From positions 350,001 through 414,000 of the forward strand of contig RPFO01000022.1 in assembly GCA_009746045.1 (NCBI GenBank): DNA of 64,000 nucleotides. Direction: 5' to 3'. Below, piece by piece: positions 44,140 through 53,874 of the stretch (positions are counted from its first letter, which is position 1; every line of letters begins with the position of its first letter). A program made the translations under genes and the position numbers. The DNA comes from Mesostigma viride. Its lineage: Eukaryota > Streptophyta > Mesostigmatophyceae > Mesostigmatales > Mesostigmataceae. The notes under the pieces were generated by a model. That model saw only the letters and a program-made list of their open reading frames with translations, was not told the DNA's origin and did not search any database.

Positions 44140-44400
44140 ATATCCCGAGGACTTCATCTAGTACAAAATCCGAATGGCTTGCATCACTCCCCGGAAAGGA
44201 GAACTTTTGCGGTTGGACTGTAGGTGTCAGCTGGCGATGCCTTAGGATCAGGAGACATCCGTCCTATAGTCAGCAAAAGTTGGTGCGATCGAGAGGTCCC
44301 CAGTTCGATTCCGGCCTGGATTCATTTGCAGATCGCGTTTTCCGCGGACCGGCACTGAACGCAAATGGTTTTCACCTTTACGGCGTGCCAAATCAGAATA
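44140..44400 (+). mobile_element. tRNA-like SINE, copy 1
   Basis: About 260 bp, from CATCTAGTACAAAATCCGA to AATCAGAATA. It contains GTTCGATTCC, a pol III B-box, about 35 bases after TATAGTCAGC, which could be an A-box relic. It shares its whole length with the copies at 49483 and 52440. It has GATC inserted in GGTGC-GAGAGG relative to the 49483 copy. Confidence 0.7.
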
Positions 44401-44734
44401 TCCCGCTCGGACTGGACAGTCGCCGACCACGAGCGGAACTGCGGGTGCCGCCGCCCGGACGTACCTGCAGAGGCCCTCGGGGCTCAGGCTGGTCAACGCC
44501 GACGCGTTCAGCGCCCAGGGTGCTCCCTATTCTGATTTGAGGGTGCTCCCTATGCCTCCATTTGTGTGTTCTTTGCGGCCCGCGCCCCGTTGCTTGCGGC
44601 CCGGCATCTGCATGCATGCCGGCCATTCCCCGCCGCCGCCCCGGCCCGCTCAACCGGCCGGCAGGACCCCAAGGTCCTGGCCTCCCAGCACCGCCTCAAG
44701 CGTACCGGTGTCCCGCTGCTGAAACCGGTGCTCA

Positions 44735-44830
44735 ATTAGTTAATTAATTAGACTCGTGCTCCCGTTGGGGAGTCACGGAGCATTAACCCCGATGGATGGA
44801 TGGATGGGTGCAAACATTCCTACCGGTCTA
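44735..44830 (-). mobile_element. LINE 3' end, type II tail, reverse
   Basis: TTAGTTAATTAATTAG, the hairpin motif and a short GGAT run, then TCTAATCTATCTACAT: the reverse of the LINE 3' UTR seen at 49944-50160. Confidence 0.75.
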
Positions 44831-44939
44831 ATCTATCTACATTGGCTACCGCCCTTAGGTGCTCAAGGCCGCCCTTAGGTGGAGGCCTATGCACGTGGCT
44901 TAGGGCGCGCGTGCTCAGGCGGCAATAATTCAGAGTCAT

Positions 44940-45066
44940 GTTATAATTACTAAATCCCGAAGGACTCAACAAACGCGGATGAGATAACAGCAGGCTCGAG
45001 CTAACATGATCCAGAATCCCGGATTCTTCCAGATCCATTTCTGGCCTGCGCTGGTTGTATCTTTGA
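44940..45066 (+). mobile_element. Penelope-like element, 5'-truncated (~115 bp), diverged
   Basis: From CCCGAAGGACTCAACAAACG to CTGCGCTGGTTGTATCTTTG; matches 12895-13012 with more substitutions and short duplications than the other copies, so probably older. Confidence 0.75.
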
Positions 45067-46177
45067 TATATGTGGCATGCGCAAAAGATCCAAGCATTAG
45101 TGGGCAGAAGAAAACGTGCCCCATGAAACCTAACAAGACCACAACGAAGCAATCAACAACACGTGTACCAACATGCACTCACACATACTGGCAACAATGA
45201 CGCGGGAGACACAAAACCATCGAGTTGACCGATAACCAGAGGCCAGCAATAAGCATGAAAGATACAGTGGCTGCGTTGTCTTAGATTCGACAAAGACACT
45301 CATTCGTGGATGTCTCACTTCATCGGTACAGCAACTTTCATCTAAGGATACATAGACACGTCATGGCCTGCAGAACCAAGCCAAAAAGATGGAACTGCCG
45401 ACATTCTGGCTGACCAGAACGTGCACACCCGATATGCACATAGGAACAGTTGTCTCACTTAATAGGGTAACATGACAGGGTGTGGACTCATGCCTCCCGC
45501 CCGCATCAACGCATATTTGGCATGCTCGCTCGGCATGGCGTGTTTCCATCGCAAGACAGACAAACACCTCCTTCCAACTGACAAGTGCAAGAAACACCCT
45601 GGCAGTGATTACAGCCACCCATCCAAACACTACCACGCATGCACATGCATGCATGATTGCAGACACGCAGGCACACAGCGAGGCCGTCTTGGCGCCAATG
45701 GCGCAGACATCGCGGAACTAGATCGCTAAGCACCAACAGATTTATTGCTTGAGCTTGCCTGGTTTAAACCAGTTACTCGAGCACAGGGTGTGTCAAGGGT
45801 TCCTTCGATCCAATAGAAATACACTAATTGCCTGCAATGTAAAGCTTGTAATGTGCGCATCAACAGGAAACATATATTAACAAAATGATTGTTCCAAATA
45901 CAATGCACTGGCGTTCCCAGGCACATTTCGCACTGGCCATCCCGACCATCGCAGTCCGCAGCACTGCGTTGAAATTTCTCCGCTTAAATATAAACCTCAA
46001 CAAAAAATTCCTTTTAATTCGGGGGTGTGACATGCCGTCAACCTCAGAGGAAACGTTGTCCCCGGGTGGACCATCCACTTATTATTTGTTAAAGGTCAAC
46101 CCAACGATAGGTTATGGCTCCAGTAAGATCCCATGAGATCTTCATTTTGGCTCTGCGGGAATCAGCGACCCGGCAAT
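45067..46177. other. Spacer, nothing recognised
   Basis: No family-matching ORF. The right end probably holds the cold-shock gene's 3' UTR. Confidence 0.4.
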
Positions 46178-46594
46178 TTACTGCTGGGCCTGTCCTTGGC
46201 CCTGGTTTTGATAGCCTCCGCGATCGCCCTGCTGGCCCCCGTACCCACCACGGCCGCGGCCACGACCACGGCCACGGCCACCAAACCCTCCACGGCCGCC
46301 ACCATAGCCGTCCCTTCGTGGTGCTCCCTGGACATAGGCACCGTTTGGACCAGTGACATTCAATGCCTTGGTCCTGCCGTCAGCACCGGTTTCAACGGTG
46401 AACTCAACGTGTTCGCCTTCGGCGAGGCTGCGGAAGCCATCCGCATGAATGCTCGTCTGGTGAACAAACAGGTCTTCACCGCCGTCGTCAGGGGTGATAA
46501 ACCCGAATCCCTTTGAGCTGTTGAACCATTTCACAGTTCCCTTTTTCTTCAAAGACGGGTCAATGGGTGCGCCGGCAGCTGCGTTCTCCGCCAT
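46178..46594 (-). CDS. Cold-shock-domain RNA-binding protein (NAB1-like, without RRM)
   Basis: 138 residues, intronless. The single CSD (residues about 18-85) starts [19 protein letters not shown] with RNP1 KGFGFI (28-33) and RNP2 LFVHQ (42-46), then [21 protein letters not shown] Gly/Arg-rich RGG tail follows (from about 95), ending [12 protein letters not shown]. The CSD is closest in my memory to Chlamydomonas NAB1, a translation repressor of light-harvesting mRNAs. NAB1 also has an RRM, which is absent here, so it could equally be a general glycine-rich RNA chaperone like plant CSPs. The start is the only Met before the domain. Confidence 0.93.
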   Translation of the reverse strand: MAENAAAGAPIDPSLKKKGTVKWFNSSKGFGFITPDDGGEDLFVHQTSIHADGFRSLAEGEHVEFTVETGADGRTKALNVTGPNGAYVQGAPRRDGYGGGRGGFGGRGRGRGRGRGGYGGQQGDRGGYQNQGQGQAQQ

Positions 46595-48000
46595 GATTGT
46601 AAATCACAAAGTAAAATACGTCTGCGAGAGTGCCTTCTGCTGTGGCTCAGAGGTGCAGAGGCCGGGAACGAAGCCGCCCCGTGCTTAATGCGTCTGCACG
46701 GGGGTGGGGCTGACTGTAGTGCGTGACGCTGAGGGGGCGTTGGCGTCAGCATCCGACGGTGGGCGTGCGAAAGTCAAACTAATTCTCGAGGGAGACCAGG
46801 ACCGATACGCGCCGCTTGGCGCTGGCTCCATAGTCCATATTAAGGCACCCCCCGCGCTGGTCTTATGATGACTGCTGCGTGCCCTGATGAGTGATGGTGT
46901 GACACCCAGGGCAAAACGCGCCAGCCAAATCGACAAAATATTTTTGTCTAGATTTTAGATTTTAGTAAAGTTTTATGTTACGGACTACAGGATACTTTTC
47001 CCTCCAAGATGAGATATTTTGGCCACCATCAGCAGATCTGCGTATCTGGCTTTCTGCACCGCGATGGCGACACATGCACTCATGCAGGGCATGGTGACAC
47101 ATGCAGATTGCAGGAGTCAGGAATCAGGATGGGCCCGAGTCAGGAGTCAGGACACATCGCAGAGTCAGGACACATCGCACGTGCACATGCATCAAGTAAC
47201 GTGCTTGCGTAACTTGTGCGGACTCAGGGCGAACGTGATATTTTTTATTTTGCCCTCGATTACAGATTATAATTATAGCTAGAGTCGATTCCGCCGAGAC
47301 CTGTGAACGCCCGGGCCCGAATAAATATTGTCCACATTATCAGCTAGCTCCCGACGATGACGATCATCCGCGCATCCAGTGCGCAGAAGATGCAGAGAGT
47401 CGACGTGACCTTTTTTGCGTTTTATGCCTACTGCATCTCGAAGTATTTGCTACGAATATGCCGAAGTTGTGCCTGATGTGGAGCTGCCCTCATCTAGCGG
47501 TGTTGTTTCAAGGTGCTTAATGTGTATAGTGGTAGCTTTCTAAAATCAGATCAGGGCGTTGAGATTACTTTCCGATACCAAAGGTTGTGACCCCGGGGTT
47601 GACATGGCGATGGGTTAGCATGTACAACTAGTAGTCATTCACTTTGCGTGAAGCACGTGTAGGTACCGGGCCTCAAGATTTTTAAGAATGTACGCTTGCG
47701 CTGCCAAGATGCTATGCCGGTTACCGCGAGGCGGCGTGTATACCATGGATCCGACTTTGAAATCCTGCCTTCCGGGTGCACCCCGATTACGGTTGCACCT
47801 TACACAACAATGGAGAAAGGTACTTTATACATTGTCTTGAATAGTCGTCGACGAAACACTTCGAAACAGAGCATCACCGCTGGTAACTTACACCTGCCCA
47901 CCCGACTGGACCGTCTCCACATCCCGGCTCCTTACTTATTCTTTTAGCCCCTTCGTGTACGTGCGTATGCGTTCCCTCTTTTCCTTCTTAGTTTTGGCTG
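46595..48000. other. Spacer, nothing recognised
   Basis: It includes the cold-shock gene upstream region and a short run of GAGTCAGGA repeats (47108-47175). An 83-codon frame at 47696-47947 has no recognisable features. Confidence 0.4.
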
Positions 48001-48017
48001 TTTGTGTTGGTAGTACG

Positions 48018-48054
48018 TCGTGGTGGTGGTGGTGGTGGTGGTGGTGGTGGTGGT

Positions 48055-48102
<48 letters not shown>

Positions 48103-48129
48103 GGCGGCGGCGGTGGTGGTGGTGGTGGT

Positions 48130-48204
<75 letters not shown>
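48018..48204. repeat. Compound GGT/GGC/GT microsatellite
   Basis: A GGT run, a GGC run, a second GGT run, then about 35 GT units. Potential G-quadruplex and Z-DNA former. Poly-Trp/Arg/Gly/Val ORFs over it are artefacts. Confidence 0.97.
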
Positions 48205-48206
<2 letters not shown>

Positions 48207-48837
48207 GTCAGTGTAGGTGTGTTTTCCCTATCAACCTTTGTTCAGAATATCAGGGTTATAATCGAGGGTTATAATCGGTTACCCTCTATCTCCCTCCATG
48301 CAGGTCTACCTAGAGATAGCTACGCGGCTCCCGCGGCCTTGGAGTCTTCCCTCTCGTACAACTACCCTAGTCCTTCCACGGCGTTGGATCGCCATGCGTC
48401 CAGACATAGTTGTCTCACTTCATATAAAATCCACTTCCCTGGCCGGGAATTATGTCCAGCACCTTCGTACAGCACTCCCATGGATATACATCCCCATGGA
48501 TATCGTACCATTCCAATCCCAGATATCGCTACAGGTTTGCCATTTACTTTTTCTAAGTGAGACAACATTTATTTATCTCCTCAAGCATCTTTCCAACTCC
48601 GACTCGTTCGAAACTGGAAGCCATTTCAACGAGCGGTGTACCGGCTTCCTACTCCACATGCGGCACCTACATACGTTGGGCATGCACTGGTCATGTGAAT
48701 GCATGATGCAGAGAAAATCCTCTGAGACGCCCTGCCCGCATGAGGCAGTACGTGAGAGAATCTAGCTAAGGCGCATTCTCTTCTTCTAGATAGTTGTATA
48801 TATAAAGGGGTTCTCCTGGTGCCAACTAATTATACAG

Positions 48838-48960
48838 CACCGAGACGTGGACCCTCACCGACGCACTCACCCAGAAGCTGGACGGCGCGGTCGAACCAAC
48901 ATGTTGACTTCTGCGGCGTTGGAATACGCCATACGTCCAGGAATAGTTGTCTGAGATCCA
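48838..48960 (+). pseudogene. LINE ORF2 C-terminal fragment
   Basis: ETWTLTDALTQKLDGAV matches ETWTLTADLARKLDGAV of the LINE at 50215-52380. A few further bases (CGTTGGAATACGCC) also match at 48377. Too short for more. Confidence 0.5.
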
Positions 48961-49319
48961 ATAATTTCAGTGTAGGATATGCAATTCACAGACGGAGAGA
49001 AGATCAATTTGTATTTGGGCATGCTGCACTAGCTTTGACTACTTGCCTTCGCGGGTGAATTATCCGCGTAGAAAAGTACCTCATTGGGTGGCTCGCTCCT
49101 TGTTATGATGGCAGGCCACGCTCAGCTAGGACTTGTTATGATCGCATGGGTCTTATTGCACCCACAGAACTTGCCGGATCGTCTATCGTGTCCAACTGCT
49201 GCTGTGGCATGCCGATGCCTCTGGCATGAAGGAGAAAGGGGGCCTCTCTGCCCTTTCTTCCTGTTCAGTGTAGTTTATGCAGTTGTCAACAACCACCTGT
49301 TGTGCACATACAGGGATCA

Positions 49320-49452
49320 GAATATCCTTTGCGGAGTGTCTGATCAGAATATACGCTTGGCTGATTTCGATAGTACCGGCTACGCCCCCTTCTACTAAAA
49401 AAGAAGGATTCAGCCGTGTTCAGCCCGTCTCACGGTGCGAGACTGAACAAGT
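49320..49452 (+). repeat. Dispersed repeat, copy of 1-128
   Basis: Nearly identical in reverse to the window's first 128 bases. It ends with a small palindrome around CAGCCCGTCTCACGG. Confidence 0.75.
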
Positions 49453-49482
49453 CTCGCGTGCAGACACGTGTGTAGTACTCCT

Positions 49483-49745
49483 ACACACAGATCTCGAGTG
49501 ATTTATCTAGTACCAAATCCGAAAGGCTTGCATCACTCCCCGGACAGGAGAACTTTTGCGGATGACTGTAGGTGTAAGTTGGCGATGCCATGGTATCCGG
49601 AGACGTCCGTCCTATAGTCAGCAAAATTGGTGCGAGAGGTCCCCAGTTCGATTCCGGTCGGATTCATTTGCAGATCGCGTTTTCCGCGTTTTCCGCGGCC
49701 TGGCACTGAACGCAAAGGTTTTCACCTTTGCGGAGTGTCTGATCA
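49483..49745 (+). mobile_element. tRNA-like SINE, copy 2
   Basis: Same element as at 44140 and 52440, with B-box GTTCGATTCC and an end in TTTGCGGAGTGTCTGATCAG. Followed by a type II tail (49765-49835). Confidence 0.75.
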
Positions 49746-49764
49746 GAATACAGGGATCAGAATA

Positions 49765-49835
49765 CAGGGATTAATAAAAACACTCCGGTGCTCCGTGACT
49801 GCCCAATTAACGAGAGCACGAGTTTAATTAATTAA
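49765..49835 (+). mobile_element. Type II retroposon tail
   Basis: GGGATTAATAAAAACACTCC, then the hairpin region with AATT added inside (GCCCAATTAACGAGAG instead of CCCCAACGGGAG), then TTAATTAATTAA. Confidence 0.7.
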
Positions 49836-49842
49836 CTTTAAG

Positions 49843-49943
49843 CAGCGGGCTAGAATAGGTTGTAGCTCTAGCTTGACTTCGAATTGGTAGTCACTGCCGC
49901 TATGGCAGCCATGCTTAGAATGTTTGCCTAGCTGTGCCACCAT
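49843..49943 (+). mobile_element. Family B 3' UTR fragment, left of LINE insertion (continues at 52381)
   Basis: GCAGCGGGCTAGAATAG is the family B ORF1 stop region, followed by its 3' UTR to GCCTAGCTGTGCCACCAT. The sequence continues at 52381-52445 on the other side of the LINE. AGCTGTGCCACCAT is present at both 49930-49943 and 52381-52394, the LINE's target duplication. Confidence 0.85.
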
Positions 49944-50000
49944 TAATTAATTTTAATTAGACTCGTGCTCCCGTTGGGGAGTCACGGAGCATTAACCCCG

Positions 50001-50096
50001 ATGGATGGATGGATGGATGGATGGATGGATGGATGGATGGATGGATGGATGGATGGATGGATGGATGGATGGATGGATGGATGGATGGATGGATGG
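50001..50096. repeat. (GGAT)24 array in LINE 3' UTR
   Basis: The same position in the tails at 182-198 and 44793-44806 has only about three units, so this is a locus-specific expansion within the LINE 3' UTR. Confidence 0.95.
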
Positions 50097-50214
50097 GTGC
50101 AAACAGTCCTACCGGTCTAATCTATCTACATCAGCTACCTACGACATCTATCTAACAGCATTCTAACGACAACATCTATCTAGACAGCCTCACGCTAGAC
50201 AGCCTCACGCTGCC

Positions 50215-52380
50215 CTAGGGGAGCTGTCTGGCGTGCCTCCCACGGGTTTGCACACGCGGGCGCTTCCCCTTTGGGGGGGGCTCGTTGTCCTCTATGACCT
50301 GGGCCCACTTGGCCTTGTCCATCATCTTTTTCCAAATCACGGAGAGGCCTAGGGCCCCCATGTCCTCTACTAGCTGTTCTTTGAAGGTGCGGGCCTTGCG
50401 GCGTCTAACATCACTGGGCCCGGCCCACGTCAGGAGGTGCCGGCCAGGCTGAGCTGGTCGCAGTCCTGCGGGGGGGCCACGTGAGGTGTCTACCTGGTTG
50501 GTGCGAGCTAGGTGCCCTACTAGCTGCAGGCGTCGCTGCTTAATGGTGCTGGTGATATATGGCATGCCCTGGTACGGCTAGGTCCTCATTGCACGTACGG
50601 ACAAGAGCAGCATATCCTACTCTGAAAATGGAACGCAGCATGTTGGTGACCGCGCCGTCCAGCTTGCGGGCCAGGTCGGCGGTGAGGGTCCACGTCTCGG
50701 CCCCATACGTGAGAACAGGAAGGACGAGGACCTTGAACAGACCTGTCCTGTTTCTCGATCTTGCCCAGGGGCTTGCGCCACAGGGCCCGGTACTGGCGTA
50801 AAGCGTGCCAGGCGAGGGAGATGCGATGGTCCACATCAACCTCGCAGCTGGGGAGCAGGCTGCCCAGCAGCTTGACGCGGTCCCGATACAGGACTTGAGA
50901 GCCGTCGAGGAGATAGAGGGGCGGCGGTGAGCTAGTGGGTGAGCCCAACTGCCAGGGCCTCTGTCTTCTTGCTGACCTCAAGCCCCACTGCACGGGCCTC
51001 GAGAGCCAGGCAGTCAAGCCATGTCTGCACGTCAGTGCTCAGTGTCCTCGAAGAGGGTGGTGTCGTCTGCGTAGATGATGTCGGCCAGCCGAATCTCCGT
51101 GTCCGCACCGCCATGCTGCAGAATTTGTTAGCAACCTGCACCCCTGGTTCAGTGGTTCCCTAGCTACCCACGATGCGGGCAAATCGCTTGCGCGCCTGAA
51201 TCATTACGTATTCGACCACAATAATGATCGAACAGGTAGGGCAACAGCACGCAGCCCTGCCACACTCCCTTCTGTAAAGGGCATGGTGGCGTGGTCCCGT
51301 AAGAAGTGCGCACCGAAGTGGTGGACCCTTCATACAGGTCGCGGATGACAGCAATCAGGGGGCGGGGGATCCGGAACAGCTCGAGGATGTCCCAAAGTGC
51401 ATGCCAGAAAACCGAATCGAAGGCTTTGATGAAGTCCACCAGCACAAGGTGCAAAGGGGACTCAGGTGCCAGGCTGAAGGCGTTGCAGTTCCTCCACCAG
51501 TCGGCGAGTAGCGAGGAGCGCCTGTACTGTGTTGCGACCTGAACGGAAGCCGTGCTGAGTCTCGCTGAGGTGACCGTCCAGGGCCGTGCGCAGGCGGTTC
51601 AGGATGAGCCGCATAAGAAGCTTGAGGGGGGCACTTTGAATGCACACCCCGGCCTCTGTAGTTGCCGGGGTCGGCAGGCGACCCCTTGTTCTTGTACAGC
51701 ATCGTGCGAAAACTGTGTTGCCAGGCCGCTGGAGGTGGTTGCGACGACAGCAGAAGGCGGTTGCAGATGTCCCGGAAGAGCAGCATAACACCTGTGTCCT
51801 CGAATTCGGCTGCAAGTTTTACAACTGCGGCAGGAATCTCGTCAGAGCCGGTGGCTGCGTCATAACGCAGGTGCTGGACCGCCTCCGTGACCTCGCGAGA
51901 GGTGAAAGGAGCCGGCATGTCAGACGGGTCGCCAAGTGGGCCGACCAGCCGGGGGACTAGGTAGTCCGCCGCTGACCTAGGCGGGGCCGGGGGCCCAGCG
52001 GGGCCGGCCAGGGCGGCCGGGCGGGCGGCGGCGGCGGCGGCTGGGAGCAGGGGCGGGGGCGGCGCAGCTGTCCCCACGACCTCGGCCGTGGCCGTGGCCC
52101 AGGTACGAAGCCGCTTGGCTGGGGCGCCGGGGACGTCGTAGCGGTGGGGCCGAGGCCGTCCGGGTGCCCGAGGCGCTTGTACCAGAACCAGGCCCCCTTG
52201 CCGTCGTGCTTCTGCTGGCAGCTGCGCAGGTCCTTGACCATCTGCTGAGCATCTGCCTTCTCAGCCTGCTCGTAGGCGGCCCTCAGAGCTGCTTGCAGCC
52301 CAGGTTTGGCGATCGGATCCCTGTTGCGGCGGAGCATCTGCCTGGCGGCGACCACTGTCGGTGCGTGACGGTGGACAGCA
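50215..52380 (-). pseudogene. LINE ORF2 reverse transcriptase, decayed
   Basis: Fragments in several frames, in order on the minus strand: RRNRDPIAKPGLQAALRAAY; AVQHLRYDAATGSDEIPAAV; AWQHSFRTMLYKNKGSPADP; the motif A block LVLVDFIKAFDSVFW; the motif B block GVWQGCVLLPYLF (usually GV-QGCPLSP); the motif C block YADDTTLFEDT in another frame near 51070; then VLPVLTYGAETWTLTADLA and QRRLQLVGHLART. The order and spacing are those of a non-LTR RT with its C-terminal region, RTE/CR1/Jockey-like. An upstream endonuclease is not seen. At least two frameshifts make it inactive. Confidence 0.85.
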
Positions 52381-52439
52381 AGCTGTGCCACCATACCTAG
52401 TCACGTGCACCGCTAACGCTCGGTACACAACCAGCCATA

Positions 52440-52730
52440 GCCTTACACACAGATCTCGAGCCGGAGTGATTTATCTAGTACCAAATCCGAAAGGCTTGCA
52501 TCACTCCCCGGACAGGAGAGCTTTTGCGGATGACTGTCGGTGTAAGTTGGCGATGCCATGATAACCGGAGACGTGCGTCCTATAGTCAGCGAAAGTTGAC
52601 CAGTGCGCGAGGTCCCCAGTTCGATTCCGGTCGGATTCATTTGCAGATCGCGTTTTTCCGCGTTTTCCGCGGCCCGGCACTGAACGCAAATGGTTTTCAC
52701 CTTTGCGGAGTGCCTGATCAGAATAGCCTT
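52440..52730 (+). mobile_element. tRNA-like SINE, copy 3
   Basis: Matches copies 1 and 2 throughout, with CCGGAG added after CTCGAG at its 5' side and ACCA added before GTGCG. B-box intact. Ends CTGATCAGAATAGCC, then TTAATTAATTAA. Confidence 0.75.
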
Positions 52731-52744
52731 AATTAATTAATTAA

Positions 52745-52855
52745 TTAATTAAAATCATAGCTCCGTTTGGTGCATATGTAACACATAGCCCTGAGAAAGG
52801 GGCATCTATGGGTTTGTAATACAATCAGGGCTACAACCTGCAGGTGGAGAATAGC
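52745..52855 (-). mobile_element. Type I retroposon tail, reverse
   Basis: AAAATCATAGCTCCGT, then TGCATATGTAACACATAGCC through CAACCTGCAGGTG, as at 9630-9725. Confidence 0.75.
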
Positions 52856-53135
52856 CTTAGCTTAGTCCTTGCACAGCCATGCTACGTCCTGGCTTCGATC
52901 AGATTACTTGTCCACGCTCCTTGCTATGCCATGCTCACATGGGTCTTATTGCACCCACAGATTGCCGGATCGTTAGCGTGTCCGTTTAGCTAGCGCGCCC
53001 GAATGCAGCTGTGGCATGCCTTTGGCATGAAAGAGACTGGGGGTCTCTGCCCTTTCTCCTCAGTGTTGTGCACACACAGGGATTAAAAGCACTTCGGTGA
53101 CTCCCCAATGGGAGCACGTGTTAATTAATTAATAC
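52856..53135 (+). mobile_element. Retroposon 3' UTR with type II tail
   Basis: Same 3' UTR as 43790-44044: GCTACGTCCTGGCT through GGATTAAAAGCACTTCGGTG, but with part of the hairpin left arm missing before ACTCCCCAATGGGAGC. Ends TTAATTAATTAAT. Confidence 0.8.
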
Positions 53136-53200
53136 GTAAGCACCGTGAGGACGAGGACCTTGAAGAGCATGCGCTTGCGGTGCTCGCCCATGCAGGCCCT
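53136..53200 (-). pseudogene. LINE ORF2 short fragment
   Basis: On the minus strand LFKVLVLTVL matches LFKVLVLPVLTYGAETW of the LINE at about 50720. Only this block is recognisable. Confidence 0.35.
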
Positions 53201-53790
53201 TCGAGCGCCAGTAGGTGTAGAGCTTAAAGAAGCATGGTGCATTCACTTCAATCAGCCGCAATGCACGGTGGTGCCTTCCAACGTGCATGACACGCCAGGA
53301 AAAGGGAGGGAGGGGGGAAGGAACGACTAGCTTGCTGGTCAAAGTGCAAAAGATTCCCACCATTCTCCATGTCCCATCGACATCTCTAAACTTGCAGGAG
53401 AACAGCTGGCACATACGTGCCAAGTGCATATGAGCAGATGCTTGCTTCTAACCACATGCCAGTGGCTGTGTGCCATCCAGGCCGCGTGGTACACTGCTGT
53501 TAAGAAAAACAGGAGCTAATGAGAAGAAGTCAAACACGCTGCTTATGGGCAGTCAGTCAGGCCGCCTTGCTGGCACCATGTTTTCTGCCACGATGCACGT
53601 TCGCTATTGTGAGCAGCTCTTCATTTCCCGAGCCCAGGCATCATTGTGCACCCCCATTGCGCATCACATTGGGATGGAAAACCTCCGATCTGCGAAAATC
53701 GCTGCCGCATCTTTAGGTGCCCACCCCAACCAGGCACATTGCATTGGTTGGGCACCGTATGTGCGGTGACAAATGGACCTAGCCATATTG
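53201..53790. other. LRRC51 3' flank, nothing recognised
   Basis: No family-matching ORF and no repeat shared within the window. Confidence 0.4.
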
Positions 53791-53816
53791 GCCTGCGCTG
53801 GTTGTCTCCTTGATAT
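53791..53816 (+). mobile_element. Penelope-like element, solo 3' end (~26 bp)
   Basis: GGCCTGCGCTGGTTGTCTCC followed by TTGATA, identical to the terminal bases of the other copies. It is 60 bp downstream of the LRRC51 stop codon. Confidence 0.6.
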
Positions 53817-53874
53817 TTGGCATGCTGCGCTCGTCCCCCATTACCCAGCCATGGCACGCTGCAGGGCCCCCCTC

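Larger units (their letters stand above)
49944..52380 (-). mobile_element. LINE (ORF2-type) insertion with 14-bp target duplication
   Basis: Inserted into the 3' UTR of a family B copy, flanked by AGCTGTGCCACCAT. Read on the minus strand it has a decayed ORF2, a 3' UTR with a long CCAT array and the type II tail, ending TTAATTAAAATTAATTAATG. The 5' end at 52380 lies inside the protein-coding region, so the copy is probably 5'-truncated. Confidence 0.88.

Noticed and set aside
48004-48274. Trp/Arg/Gly/Val repeat ORFs
   Set aside because: Compound microsatellite, no coding features.
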